A DNA stretch of 64,000 bases from Planctomycetaceae bacterium. Lineage in GTDB: Bacteria > Planctomycetota > Phycisphaerae > UBA1845 > UTPLA1. The notes beneath the pieces were generated by a model. The model made no database searches, was not told where the DNA came from, and saw nothing but the letters and a program-made list of their open reading frames with translations. Both the position numbers and the translations under genes were made by a program. Location of the stretch: positions 4,272,249 to 4,336,248 of the forward strand of contig CP030884.1 of NCBI GenBank assembly GCA_006969385.1. Direction: 5' to 3'. Below are positions 18,544 to 27,556 of the stretch, one piece after another. Each line of letters begins with the position of its first letter. Position 1 is the stretch's first letter.

Positions 18544-18825
18544 ATGGACCGATTTATGTGGCACCTCAATTTTGAATACAAGGGAAGCACCGTCGGGGCC
18601 TTTGCGGGGGAGGAATACCCCGAGAAACCGGGGCAATATCGCTACGAACCATACCGAAGCGTGGGCCATATGCTAATGTGTTCTTGCCTACAAGACGGTG
18701 GGCGGCCAAGGTGCAGTTTTACCCAAGGCGATGTGCGGACTACCTTTGCGGTCGTCGCCCGTCCGTCAGCCGACATGATTGAAATTGATGATTTGGCAAA
18801 GGAGCGTCAGACCAAGTCCCCGTAG
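18544..18825 (+). CDS. Small protein of unknown function, 93 aa
   Basis: A 93-aa frame with plausible composition, starting MDRFMWHLNFEYKGSTVGAF. AAGGGC lies upstream of the ATG. It is rich in aromatic and charged residues and has no signal peptide or membrane segment. Two cysteines sit in MLMCSCLQDGGRPRC. No family is recognised. The TAG stop (18823-18825) belongs to the left end of the second inverted-repeat element, so the natural C-terminus may have been replaced. It is divergent from GH1, and the two genes are bracketed by the two repeat elements. Confidence 0.5.
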   Translation: MDRFMWHLNFEYKGSTVGAFAGEEYPEKPGQYRYEPYRSVGHMLMCSCLQDGGRPRCSFTQGDVRTTFAVVARPSADMIEIDDLAKERQTKSP

Positions 18826-18953
18826 GGTCCGCACCGCGGACCAATTTACCCGCGGTGGGTTTTGATGATTCAGGTGACGCCCTGCGCGACTGTATTTAGC
18901 TCAAAGAATAGACTTCACCAGTGATCTAAGATGGTCCGCAATGCGGACCCTAC
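18822..18953. repeat. Inverted-repeat element C, copy 2 (132 bp)
   Basis: Left end GTAGGGTCCGCACCGC, right end GCAATGCGGACCCTAC. These are imperfect inverted repeats of about 21 bases, the same family as 16818-16955. The inner flank also keeps a similar order (CCAAT, a small palindrome, GGTTTTGATG against GTGTTGATTC). It overlaps the stop of the 93-aa gene and lies in the upstream region of the aminotransferase gene, where its hairpins could affect expression. Confidence 0.75.
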
Positions 18954-19074
18954 TGTATTGTTAACCCGACACCCTCCTCCGGTTTTCCCCCTCTCCCCCT
19001 TTCCCGCCGCGCGTTATACTCTCGCTTACTGGGATGAACCGCCCGCCAACGATACGCCCTTAGGAGCCTTTGCC

Positions 19075-20211
19075 ATGCAGAAAATACGCCTCTTCACGCC
19101 CGGCCCCACGATGGTCAGCCCCGAAGCCATGTTGGCCATGGCCCAGCCGCTCGATCATCACCGTACCTCCGGTTTTCGCGACACGCTCAAAGATTGCGTC
19201 GAGCTGTTGCGTTACGTCTATCGCACCGAGGCCACGCCCATGGTCGTGACGGGCAGCGGCACGGCGGCGATGGAGGCGGCCATGCTCGGTTGCTGCAAGC
19301 CCGACGGTAAGACGCTTGTCTGCCACGCGGGTAAGTTCGGTGAGCGCTGGCGCGACATTCTGGTGCGCTTCAACCTGCCGCATGTCGATTATGAAAAGGA
19401 ATATGGCCAAGGCTTCTCGCCCGACGAAGTCGCAGCCAAGTTGAAAGAGCATGGCGACATCACCGCCGTGATCTTCGTGCATTCGGAAACCAGCACCGCG
19501 ACGGTCAGCGACGCCCAAGGCATCGCCAAGGTCTGCCGCGATCACAACGTGCTGTGTATGGTGGATGGCATCACGTCGATCGGCGCGATCCCGTTCAAGA
19601 TGGACGAATGGGGTATCGACGTCGGCGTGACGGGTTCGCAAAAAGCGATGATGTTGCCGCCGGGTCTGGGCATTGTCGCGCTGTCGGATCGCGCTTGGGA
19701 AACCATCGATTCTCATCAGGCACCAGCGTACTACAACGATCTAAAGATGTATCGTAAGAGCATGGATAAGTGGGACACGCCCTACACGCCCAACAACCAG
19801 ATGGTCAGCGGCCTTAAGTTCACGCTGACGCAAATCAAAGAGACGGGCATCGATAACATTTTGGCCAACACGGCGCTTTTGGCCAAAGCCACGCGCGCGG
19901 CGGTCGAAGCCTTGGGGCTAAAAGTCTTTTCCGATGCCCCCGTCGATTCGGTCACGGCCGTTTGCGTTCCGGATGGTGTCGACGAAGCCCAATGGCGCAA
20001 GGACCTGCGCGGCATGTACGGCATCCACTGCGCCGGCGGCCAAGGACATATCAAGGGCAAGATCATTCGCCTTAACCACATGGGCTACGTCGATGCGGTC
20101 GACACCGTCGGCGCGATCGCGGCGTTGGAATGGACCTTGGCCAAGCAGGGTTATAAGTTTGAGGCCGGCGCGGGGACGGGGGCGTTTGGGAAGGTGATTC
20201 AAGGAACGTAG
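19075..20211 (+). CDS. Class V aminotransferase (alanine/serine-glyoxylate type)
   Basis: 378 aa from ATG 19075, preceded by TAGGAG. It opens with RLFTPGPTMVSPEAMLAM, the family start. A glycine-rich PLP phosphate region follows (VTGSGTAAMEAAMLG), then the PLP Asp in MVDGITSIGAIPF and the Schiff-base Lys190 in TGSQKAMMLPPGLG. The C-terminal small domain ends with HCAGGQGHIKGKIIRLNHMG. Members transfer amino groups from serine or alanine to glyoxylate, or act in phosphonate or purine-linked pathways. The neighbours do not settle the substrate. The longer upstream frame lies in repeat DNA and was discarded. Confidence 0.9.
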   Translation: MQKIRLFTPGPTMVSPEAMLAMAQPLDHHRTSGFRDTLKDCVELLRYVYRTEATPMVVTGSGTAAMEAAMLGCCKPDGKTLVCHAGKFGERWRDILVRFNLPHVDYEKEYGQGFSPDEVAAKLKEHGDITAVIFVHSETSTATVSDAQGIAKVCRDHNVLCMVDGITSIGAIPFKMDEWGIDVGVTGSQKAMMLPPGLGIVALSDRAWETIDSHQAPAYYNDLKMYRKSMDKWDTPYTPNNQMVSGLKFTLTQIKETGIDNILANTALLAKATRAAVEALGLKVFSDAPVDSVTAVCVPDGVDEAQWRKDLRGMYGIHCAGGQGHIKGKIIRLNHMGYVDAVDTVGAIAALEWTLAKQGYKFEAGAGTGAFGKVIQGT

Positions 20212-20360
20212 TAATTTTTAGATTTGTCCGGTTTCCGACGGTCGACTCGTGCACATCAATTGTTCCTCCAAACGTTACTCAGCGGTCTCTTGAGTCCGCC
20301 GGGCTGACGTTCTGGCGAATTGCACTTTTAATCATTGTCATGAGCTACTAACATGTTCGC

Positions 20361-22304
20361 ATGCCACGGACGGCGACCATCAATGAGACCTTCCTTGCCA
20401 ACATGCGCCAGCTCTGGCGCAGCGACCCGCCCCTGGCATGGGCCATCGATCAGCTACCATGCGATGCGCGCTTGACCGTCTTCGAATCGCGCAAAGGTCC
20501 ACCGACTGCCAGCGTCACGACCGAAGACGGTCGCACGCTATTTCTTCACAGTAAATATGATCCGCAACGCGAAGCCACCGAGCTTTGCAAACAACTCGAT
20601 GCCGAGCGTGCCGCGTGCGTCGTGCTCAACGGCTTCGGCCTCGGCCACGCGGTAACGGCAATTCACGAGCACCTTGGTAGCGATACGGTCGTGTTCGTCA
20701 CGGAACCCGACTTGGTTACGATTAAGACGGCGCTGGAAGAAGTCGATCTGGCGCGCGAGCTAGCAACCGGCCATGTGCGAATCATCACGCGACTTAACAA
20801 AGACTACCTACACGACACGCTAACGCCCTATTCGACGCAACTGATGCTCGGCACCGTCTTCGCTGTTCCGACGGTCGCGCGCGACCATCACGCAGTATTC
20901 CACGAACAAGCGCGGCAGGCGATTCTCGATTATGCATCGTTTGCGAAGATGTCGCTCACGACATTGGTACGCAACGCGGAAGTGACTTGCCGCAATATTG
21001 CAAACAATCTTCCGACCTACATCACGACGCCACCGCCAGATTTGTTAAGGGGCGCGTGCAAAGGCCTGCCGTCGGTATTAGTCGCCGCCGGTCCATCGCT
21101 GCGAAAAAATATCGCACAACTCGCCACGTTGCGCGATAAAGCCATCATCATCGCCGCGCAAACGACGCTGCGGCCATTGCTCGAACGCAACATCGTTCCC
21201 CACTTCGTCACGACGCTTGACTTCAGTGACTTGTCGAAACACTTCTTCGAGGGTTTGCGCATTCCGGAAGAAGTTATTCTGGTCGCAGAGCCAAAGGCGT
21301 CTTGGGCTGTAATCGATGCGTTTCGTGCGGCCGTGGTGGGTACGCCGCGCGTGGTGATGCTCGACAATAAATTTGCGCGACATTGTTTGGGGGATCGCCT
21401 TGCCGGTCGCGCGCGAATCGAACCCGGTGCGACCGTCATGCACCTCGCGTTTTATTTAGCGCAATGGCTGGGTTGCGATCCGATCGCATTTATCGGCCAA
21501 GATTTATCCTTCGGCGATCACACGTACTACGCCCCCGGCGTCGAAATGCACCGCACGTGGCAACCCGAATTGGGCCGCTTTAGCACGCTCGAAATGAAAG
21601 AGTGGGAACGCATCGCGCGACACCGCCCGATCCTGCGCCGAGTAGAAGGCATCGACGGCACGACCATTTACACCGACGAACAGATGCATACCTATTTGCA
21701 ACAGTTCGAGCGCGACTTTGCCCGCGCGCCGCAGACCGTGATCGACGCAACGGAGGGTGGTGCCCGCAAACAGGGCGCCGAAACAATGACGCTTGCGGAA
21801 GCGAGTGCAAAGTGGAAATCATCGGTTGCAAACTGGGCGACGCCGTTATCGCGCTACACGTGGGCCAATCTCGCGTTGGTACCGGAGGCGGTTCGCGCGT
21901 TGAATGAGCGTATGGCATCGCTCGATCAATTTGAAGCCTTATGCCGTGAGACCGAAAGTATCCTAGTCGAATTAGAAACGCTGATTGAACGCCCCGACCA
22001 ATTCAATCGCCGCATCGCGCGCGTGGATGAACTGCGCACGCTGGTTCAAATGCAAGGCCTGATTTTTCGCATGGTGCGCGACGTATCGCAACAGGCCGAG
22101 TTGCGCAAAATTTCCTCCGATCGTCGCCTCTCGAAGGACACGCCGGATGATGCAATGCGTGCGCGACGGCAACTGCGGCGCGATCGCAGCTTTATCGAAT
22201 CCATGTTGGACGGCTGCGCGCGTTTGCGACGCATTTTGCGAGACGCCGTTGAACGATTCGATCATCACGCGGTGAATGGAAATGACGAAGGTGGCCAACC
22301 ATGA
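20361..22304 (+). CDS. DUF115 / Maf-like protein (motility accessory factor family)
   Basis: 647 aa. The central part (about residues 225-450) is the DUF115 (MptE/Maf) domain: PSVLVAAGPSLRKNIAQL, IIAAQTTLRPLLERNIVPHF, GCDPIAFIGQDLSFGDHTYY and GATVMHLAFYLA. Flanking parts are alpha-helical. Maf proteins transfer nonulosonic acids to flagellin, and archaeal relatives make pterin diphosphates. The stop overlaps the start of the next gene (ATGA at 22301-22304), so translation is coupled. With that neighbour it probably forms a glycan-modification pair. No flagellin gene is in the window, so the acceptor is unknown. The start has no clear ribosome-binding site. Confidence 0.82.
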   Translation: MPRTATINETFLANMRQLWRSDPPLAWAIDQLPCDARLTVFESRKGPPTASVTTEDGRTLFLHSKYDPQREATELCKQLDAERAACVVLNGFGLGHAVTAIHEHLGSDTVVFVTEPDLVTIKTALEEVDLARELATGHVRIITRLNKDYLHDTLTPYSTQLMLGTVFAVPTVARDHHAVFHEQARQAILDYASFAKMSLTTLVRNAEVTCRNIANNLPTYITTPPPDLLRGACKGLPSVLVAAGPSLRKNIAQLATLRDKAIIIAAQTTLRPLLERNIVPHFVTTLDFSDLSKHFFEGLRIPEEVILVAEPKASWAVIDAFRAAVVGTPRVVMLDNKFARHCLGDRLAGRARIEPGATVMHLAFYLAQWLGCDPIAFIGQDLSFGDHTYYAPGVEMHRTWQPELGRFSTLEMKEWERIARHRPILRRVEGIDGTTIYTDEQMHTYLQQFERDFARAPQTVIDATEGGARKQGAETMTLAEASAKWKSSVANWATPLSRYTWANLALVPEAVRALNERMASLDQFEALCRETESILVELETLIERPDQFNRRIARVDELRTLVQMQGLIFRMVRDVSQQAELRKISSDRRLSKDTPDDAMRARRQLRRDRSFIESMLDGCARLRRILRDAVERFDHHAVNGNDEGGQP

Positions 22305-23935
22305 CGCAAAACGTCATCACCGCCATCTATGTCGACCTCGAGACCAATCCTCTCGGCTTAACAGCGCGTTTGTCACACGAACTCGCCGGTAAGCCAGTCC
22401 TGCGACATACAGTGGAACGTGCCCTCGCCATCGATGCTGTCTCGTCAACCCACATTTTGTGTCACGCCTCGCAACGCTCGGCCGTTGCCGATTTACTTGC
22501 AGACTTGCCCGTTACGCTGGACACGCATCAGGCACCCGCCCCTCCTTATCAAGACTTGGTCCGCAGTTCGCGCAGTTGGGGGCTCGATGGTTGGCGCGGC
22601 GGCATCGGCTCGCTGTGCACGTTCGATGAAGATTGCCACGGTGAATTGCTGGCCGCGCTCCAACATAAAACGAATGCCGATTCGATACTCACGATTCCCG
22701 CAGCGGCACCCTTGATCGATCCGGAACTATGCGGCGCGCTGATCGCCCATCATCGCGAGTTTATACAAGCGTCCGAATTGACCATCGTGCAAGCGCCACC
22801 GGGATTGAACGCGTTGGTCATGTCGGCCAACACGATTCAGCAGTTGCGGCAGATCGCCATGCCGCCGGGCGCGCTGCTGGTTTACCAACCCGATAGCCCG
22901 GTCGCCGATCTGACCGGTCGGGAAGGTTGTTACCGCCCAGCCACGGAAATTGTTCATGCGTCAGGGCGATTGTTAGCGGATACACAGCGTTCGTGGGAAC
23001 GCATCGGGCGCGTTGTTGAAGCCGGTGGTTTGAATTGGGACGCAGCGCGAATAGCGCAGTGGCTGATCGACGATAATTCGCAACGAATTGATGACGCGCC
23101 ACGCGAGATCGAAATCGAACTCACGACCGAGTGTCAATTCGCCACCAATGACCTGGCCTATCCGCGTGGTGAATACGTCTCCTCTCGCGGCCCATTAACC
23201 GTATCCGCAATAGAAAGCGTCACGTCAATCTGCCGGCGCTACGACGATATACGCGTCATGCTCGGCGGTTTCGGCGAGCCGACGTTGCATCCGCAATTTG
23301 CCGACATCTGCCGACAACTACGCGATGCTGGTGCATTAGCAATCGGCGTACGCAGCAATGGGCTCGCAATCCCCAAAGCTGCGGAATCTGCATTATTTGA
23401 AACCCCCGTCGATGTTATCGAAATCACACTCGATGCGGCAACGCCGGAAACGTACCAACGCATGCACGGTCGCGACGGTTTCGAGACAGTCGTCGCCACG
23501 ATGGAGCGGCTCATGCAACGTCGGCGCGACATGCAATCGGTGCGGCCTTTAATCGTGCCGTCGATGGTGAAGTGTGCCGAAACGCTCGACGATCTGGAGC
23601 AATTCGTCGATCGCTGGCAGCGAGCGTTTGGGATGTACGCCTTGCGCGGCATCAGCGACTACGGCGGCAGTTGGCATCCCGAGCGCGCCGTGCGTTTCTC
23701 CACCGCCCCCGGAAGTTGCACCGGTTGCCGCCGCGCCCGCACGCGATTGATGATACTGGCGGATGGTACGGTGACGACATGCGATCAGGATTTCGCCGGC
23801 AAGCAGGCGCTGGGCAACTTGCGAAACGACGGCCTTGAAGCGCTGTGGCAGTCAAACGCAATCAACACGGCGCGGATCGGAGCATTTTCGAGTTTACCGT
23901 TGTGCCAAAACTGCCAAGAATGGCACCGACCGTAG
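22301..23935 (+). CDS. Nucleotidyltransferase-like + degenerate radical SAM/SPASM fusion
   Basis: 544 aa. Residues about 1-230 resemble a SpsF/CMP-sugar-type nucleotidyltransferase (ARLSHELAGKPVLRHTVERAL, DADSI-type core). Residues about 268-470 have the radical SAM scaffold: EIELTTEC at the cluster site, GGFGEPTLHPQFADIC and VRSNGLAI. A SPASM-like tail follows with CTGC, TTCDQDF and LCQNCQEW. The cluster motif C-x3-C-x2-C keeps only C278. The second and third positions are Thr282 and Leu285. Radical chemistry is therefore doubtful unless ligands come from elsewhere. It overlaps the DUF115 gene by 4 bases and probably acts on the same glycan or peptide. Confidence 0.75.
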   Translation: MTQNVITAIYVDLETNPLGLTARLSHELAGKPVLRHTVERALAIDAVSSTHILCHASQRSAVADLLADLPVTLDTHQAPAPPYQDLVRSSRSWGLDGWRGGIGSLCTFDEDCHGELLAALQHKTNADSILTIPAAAPLIDPELCGALIAHHREFIQASELTIVQAPPGLNALVMSANTIQQLRQIAMPPGALLVYQPDSPVADLTGREGCYRPATEIVHASGRLLADTQRSWERIGRVVEAGGLNWDAARIAQWLIDDNSQRIDDAPREIEIELTTECQFATNDLAYPRGEYVSSRGPLTVSAIESVTSICRRYDDIRVMLGGFGEPTLHPQFADICRQLRDAGALAIGVRSNGLAIPKAAESALFETPVDVIEITLDAATPETYQRMHGRDGFETVVATMERLMQRRRDMQSVRPLIVPSMVKCAETLDDLEQFVDRWQRAFGMYALRGISDYGGSWHPERAVRFSTAPGSCTGCRRARTRLMILADGTVTTCDQDFAGKQALGNLRNDGLEALWQSNAINTARIGAFSSLPLCQNCQEWHRP

Positions 23936-23960
23936 TCGCGCAGGCCATTGCATTGAAACA

Positions 23961-24902
23961 CTAACCTTGCCGCGATTCCCAACGCGTAACAGCCTCCGCC
24001 AGCGTTTCAAACTGAAACGACTCGAGCAACCGATGCAGTCGCGTTTCGATCCGCTTGCGGAACATTCCTTGCGTCATGCCGCGCCAAGGCGAAAAGCGAA
24101 GGCCATCCCAGCGGTGCTCCTGAATGCCATCGATATCCAATTCGTACGGATGCATATACAACACAGCCAGTTGACCGCGTCGATTGCTCAGCGATATCGC
24201 TGTTCGTACTAACTGCCCCGGCAGTAACCGAAAGTATCCACCTCCGGCAATCGGCATGCTCCGACCGACCACGCGCACCGTGGCCGGCGGCGCCTCGATC
24301 AATTGCATTGCTGCCCAGCGATGAAACTCGCGCGGCGCGTTGGCAATGCCATAGCGCGGGTGTCGAATCGGAAACACGCTTGAGTCGTAGCGTAGCCCCA
24401 ACCGCTGCAGGATTTCTCCCGCCCAACGCGTCTCTTCGACAATACTAAACGCCGGCGCGCGATAGCCGATCGGTCGCGTGCCCGTCAACATGGTCAGAAT
24501 ATCGATGCTGCGTTGTACGTCCTCTTCAAAGCGATCGGGCGTAATATTCGTGAGCAGTTCGTGCCCATGCCCGTGCGAGGCGATTTCGTGACCGTCGTCC
24601 TGCACCATGCGAATCAAATCGGGATAGCGGTCGGCAACCTTGGTGAGCACGAAAAACGTCGCTCGCACATTGTGCCAGCGCAGGATGCGCAGAATTTGTT
24701 TCGTATTGTCGACCACGCGGCCGGAAATCTCGTGCTGCGGCCCGAGTACCGCAATCGGCCAATCCTCAAGATCGACCGTGAAGACGTTGCGCACAGTCTT
24801 ATCGACCGGCGACTGCTGCCGGATGGTTCGATCGTTTTGGGTCGGCGCGCGAGCGACCGTCGCTTGCCGCAGCATCGGACCCGATTCGATTGCGCTCGCC
24901 AT
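23961..24902 (-). CDS. Polysaccharide deacetylase, PEP-CTERM/exosortase-locus type
   Basis: 313 aa. A NodB domain is visible: FTVDLEDW (about residue 42), RATFFVLTKVADRYPDLI, HEIASHGHGHELL with the metal histidines, and GYRAPAFSI. The C-terminal part (SMPIAGGGYFRLLPGQLV, AVLYMHPYELD) matches the DUF3473 extension of deacetylases from PEP-CTERM-linked exopolysaccharide loci (TIGR03006 type). It probably removes acetyl groups from an N-acetylated surface glycan. It lies 24 bases after the M16 peptidase gene on the same strand and ends facing the DUF115 pair. The exosortase itself is not in the window, but a PEP-CTERM substrate is (54645-55331). Confidence 0.85.
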   Translation of the reverse strand: MASAIESGPMLRQATVARAPTQNDRTIRQQSPVDKTVRNVFTVDLEDWPIAVLGPQHEISGRVVDNTKQILRILRWHNVRATFFVLTKVADRYPDLIRMVQDDGHEIASHGHGHELLTNITPDRFEEDVQRSIDILTMLTGTRPIGYRAPAFSIVEETRWAGEILQRLGLRYDSSVFPIRHPRYGIANAPREFHRWAAMQLIEAPPATVRVVGRSMPIAGGGYFRLLPGQLVRTAISLSNRRGQLAVLYMHPYELDIDGIQEHRWDGLRFSPWRGMTQGMFRKRIETRLHRLLESFQFETLAEAVTRWESRQG

Positions 24903-24926
24903 ACCCTTAAGATCGGCTGTCGGCGG

Positions 24927-27554
24927 CTACGGGATGAGCGACGCCCGCCGCAGGCCGCTACCCAAATCGACGATATCCGGCAGCGGCGTCGTGATACAAA
25001 CCGTCGCGCCAGTCAGCATCTCCGCGGCCACCTTGCGAACGCTTTCGGGCGAGACGGTGGCAACTTCGTTGAGAAAGCGCTGAAGATCGTCGACATCCAG
25101 GCCGAGCGCCCGATCGACGGCGAAGCGCGTGGCGAGATCGACGGCCGTTTGGTGTTGGTCCAACTCACCCATCCGGATCATGGCCCGGGCACGATCCAAT
25201 TCGCTCTCGTCGAACGCGCCGGCGCGCACCTGTTCGATTTCATCGCGCATCGCGCGGTACACCTCGTTCGCGCGTTCGGGTTGGCAGCCCGCACTGAAAC
25301 CGATCATGCCGGGCAAGAGCCCGGAAAAACCGACGCCCGCCACTTCGTACGCGAGGTCATCCTCCCCGCCGCGCAGCCTTTGGTACAAACGTCCACCCGC
25401 CAAGGCGTAGCCTGCAAGCATCGTTTCAAACAGGTTGACTGCCGCGCGCCGCTCGACATCGTGCAGGTCGATGCCGTCGAAACCGATGAACACGCCGGCC
25501 ACTTCGCGATCGTCGGAAGTCGCTTTGACGAACAACCGATCGTCACGTCTGACGGATTCAACGCGTGGCGGCCGTTTCACCGGGGCTGATGTGGGTGTCC
25601 ACCCACCGAGCAATGCATCGAGTTGCTGCACCAATCTCTCGCGATCGACGCAACCTGCGACGGCGATCTTGCCGAGTTGGCAGCCGACGAATTGCCCGTG
25701 CAGCGACAACAGGTCTTCTGCCGTCGCCGCCGTCACCGTCTCCGTTGTACCGCGCCGACTGCGGCGATAGGGGCTGGTCCCGAACAAGCATTGCCGTGCA
25801 AAGCGCATCAGTTCGGCCCCCCAATGTTCATCCTGTCGCGCGATCGCATCGAGCACTGTCGGCTTTATCTTCGCGAGTTCAGCCGCCGCCATCGTCGGTC
25901 GCAGCAACACATCCGCCCAAATGGGCAATAATTGCTCGACGTCTTCGGCCAACGCCCGAAAGCCCAGACCGAACTGATTCATGCCCGCACTCGCACCCAA
26001 CGATGCGCCGCAGCGCGCGAACGATTCCGAAATCTCATCCGCCGAGTAATTCGCACTCCCGCGCGTCCACAGTTGGGTCATCAAATTGAACCAACCGTTA
26101 CGCGACGGTGTTTCATGCAAGAGCCCGCCTTCAAAGGCAACCTGCACGGCAGCAAACGGTTGGTTGGCGATCAAACGAATGCATACATCTTGACCATTTC
26201 GCAGTGGTACCAAGCAAGTCGACGGCACCTTGGGCGTTTCGGTCGTTTGTCTTTTATTTTTTGAGCGGCGCGTTCGCGTCGGCATCGGCACGACGCGCGC
26301 CTCGGCATTCGGCTTACCGATGAGATATGTATTCGCGGCGGTTTGCACGATCTTCGCGTCGATTCGTTGCAAATCCGAAAGATATCGTTGGGAGTAGTTC
26401 GGATCGTGCAGGGCCAGCAAATCCTCGGCAACCTGGCTCGCCAAACCTTCGGCCGTTTGGCGATACGATAGAACCGACAGCTTAAGTTTTTGCACCGCCC
26501 GTGCGACTTCCTCGACGGTCACCGGGTTGCTTTGTAGCAGTGCAGTCTGCTGCTCAATCGCATGGTTTACATCGTCGGCTTTTGATTCATCAAATTGCGT
26601 CGAGATGCTTAACACGCCGGGCGTGTGCCAATTACTGTCGTGCGTACCACCAATGTCGAAGACCAGTCCTGCGTCCCAGCGCAGCGCGCGGGTAAGCCGC
26701 GCGTCATCCCCGTCCGTCAAAATCGTTGATAGCACATCGAGTGCAACATCGTCCGGCGCCCCTTCCCGTACCGTCCGCCACTGCAACGTGCTGCTAATCG
26801 ACTCGACCTGCATGTGCTTGGTCGCGCGCCGTGGATGGAAAAACGGCGACGGCTCCGGTAGCCGCGTATCGAGCGGCGTGCCGCGCGGCAAGTCCGACAT
26901 GTATTTTGCCATGCACGTCATCGCCTCGTTCGGATCGACCGCCCCGGCAATCACGACAATGGTGTTCTCACCGCCGTGCGTACAGCGATACCAATCGATC
27001 AAATCGCCATGCGTCAGCGCCGTCAGCAAACTCCTTTGACCGATGATCGGTTGGGCCAACGGATGACCGCGATAGGCCAGTTCGCCGGCGATTTCTTCGA
27101 GTTGCACATCCGGATCGTCGCGATCGCGTTCCAATTCGCGCTGTACGACACCGAGTTCGCGTTCGAAAACCGCCGTCGATAAGTGTGGGCGAATCGTGTA
27201 GTCGGCCAACACGCCCATCAGGCGGTCCATCTGTTCGACCGGGGCCGTACCGTGATAACAAAGGTGATCGACGGACGTGTAGGCGTTCATCAACCCACCC
27301 ATCTCATCGGCGATGCGTAGCAAGTCCGCTTCGTTGCGATCGCCGGCGCCGTCGCAGGTAACGAGATGCTCGAGCAAATGACTGATGCCGCTACCCAGAT
27401 ACTTGCCTTCGAAAACGCTGCCCGCGCGCACGTACACGCGTGCCGCCACCAAAGGCGCGGCGTCGTGATGCAATGCGATTGCCGTTAAGCCATTATTGAA
27501 GACGCAGATGCGTCGGTGAGAATCATCCGCAAGGCGGTAGGCTTCTTTGAGCAT
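24927..27554 (-). CDS. M16-family metallopeptidase, fused two-repeat form
   Basis: 875 aa with two M16 repeats. The first carries the inverted zinc motif HLLEH (residues 59-63) and the downstream Glu in the FERELGVVQRELERD stretch, so it should be active. The second (from about residue 440, VCIRLIANQPFAAVQVAFEGG) lacks the motif and is the usual inactive half. No signal peptide is seen. Clan ME peptidases of this layout degrade small peptides or process proteins. It starts 2 bases after the receiver-domain gene stop, so the two are in one transcript. Confidence 0.9.
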   Translation of the reverse strand: MLKEAYRLADDSHRRICVFNNGLTAIALHHDAAPLVAARVYVRAGSVFEGKYLGSGISHLLEHLVTCDGAGDRNEADLLRIADEMGGLMNAYTSVDHLCYHGTAPVEQMDRLMGVLADYTIRPHLSTAVFERELGVVQRELERDRDDPDVQLEEIAGELAYRGHPLAQPIIGQRSLLTALTHGDLIDWYRCTHGGENTIVVIAGAVDPNEAMTCMAKYMSDLPRGTPLDTRLPEPSPFFHPRRATKHMQVESISSTLQWRTVREGAPDDVALDVLSTILTDGDDARLTRALRWDAGLVFDIGGTHDSNWHTPGVLSISTQFDESKADDVNHAIEQQTALLQSNPVTVEEVARAVQKLKLSVLSYRQTAEGLASQVAEDLLALHDPNYSQRYLSDLQRIDAKIVQTAANTYLIGKPNAEARVVPMPTRTRRSKNKRQTTETPKVPSTCLVPLRNGQDVCIRLIANQPFAAVQVAFEGGLLHETPSRNGWFNLMTQLWTRGSANYSADEISESFARCGASLGASAGMNQFGLGFRALAEDVEQLLPIWADVLLRPTMAAAELAKIKPTVLDAIARQDEHWGAELMRFARQCLFGTSPYRRSRRGTTETVTAATAEDLLSLHGQFVGCQLGKIAVAGCVDRERLVQQLDALLGGWTPTSAPVKRPPRVESVRRDDRLFVKATSDDREVAGVFIGFDGIDLHDVERRAAVNLFETMLAGYALAGGRLYQRLRGGEDDLAYEVAGVGFSGLLPGMIGFSAGCQPERANEVYRAMRDEIEQVRAGAFDESELDRARAMIRMGELDQHQTAVDLATRFAVDRALGLDVDDLQRFLNEVATVSPESVRKVAAEMLTGATVCITTPLPDIVDLGSGLRRASLIP

Positions 27555-27556
27555 GA

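Noticed and set aside
24513-25589. 358-codon plus-strand frame
   Set aside because: Antisense to the M16 peptidase and deacetylase genes. No start signal and no family resemblance.
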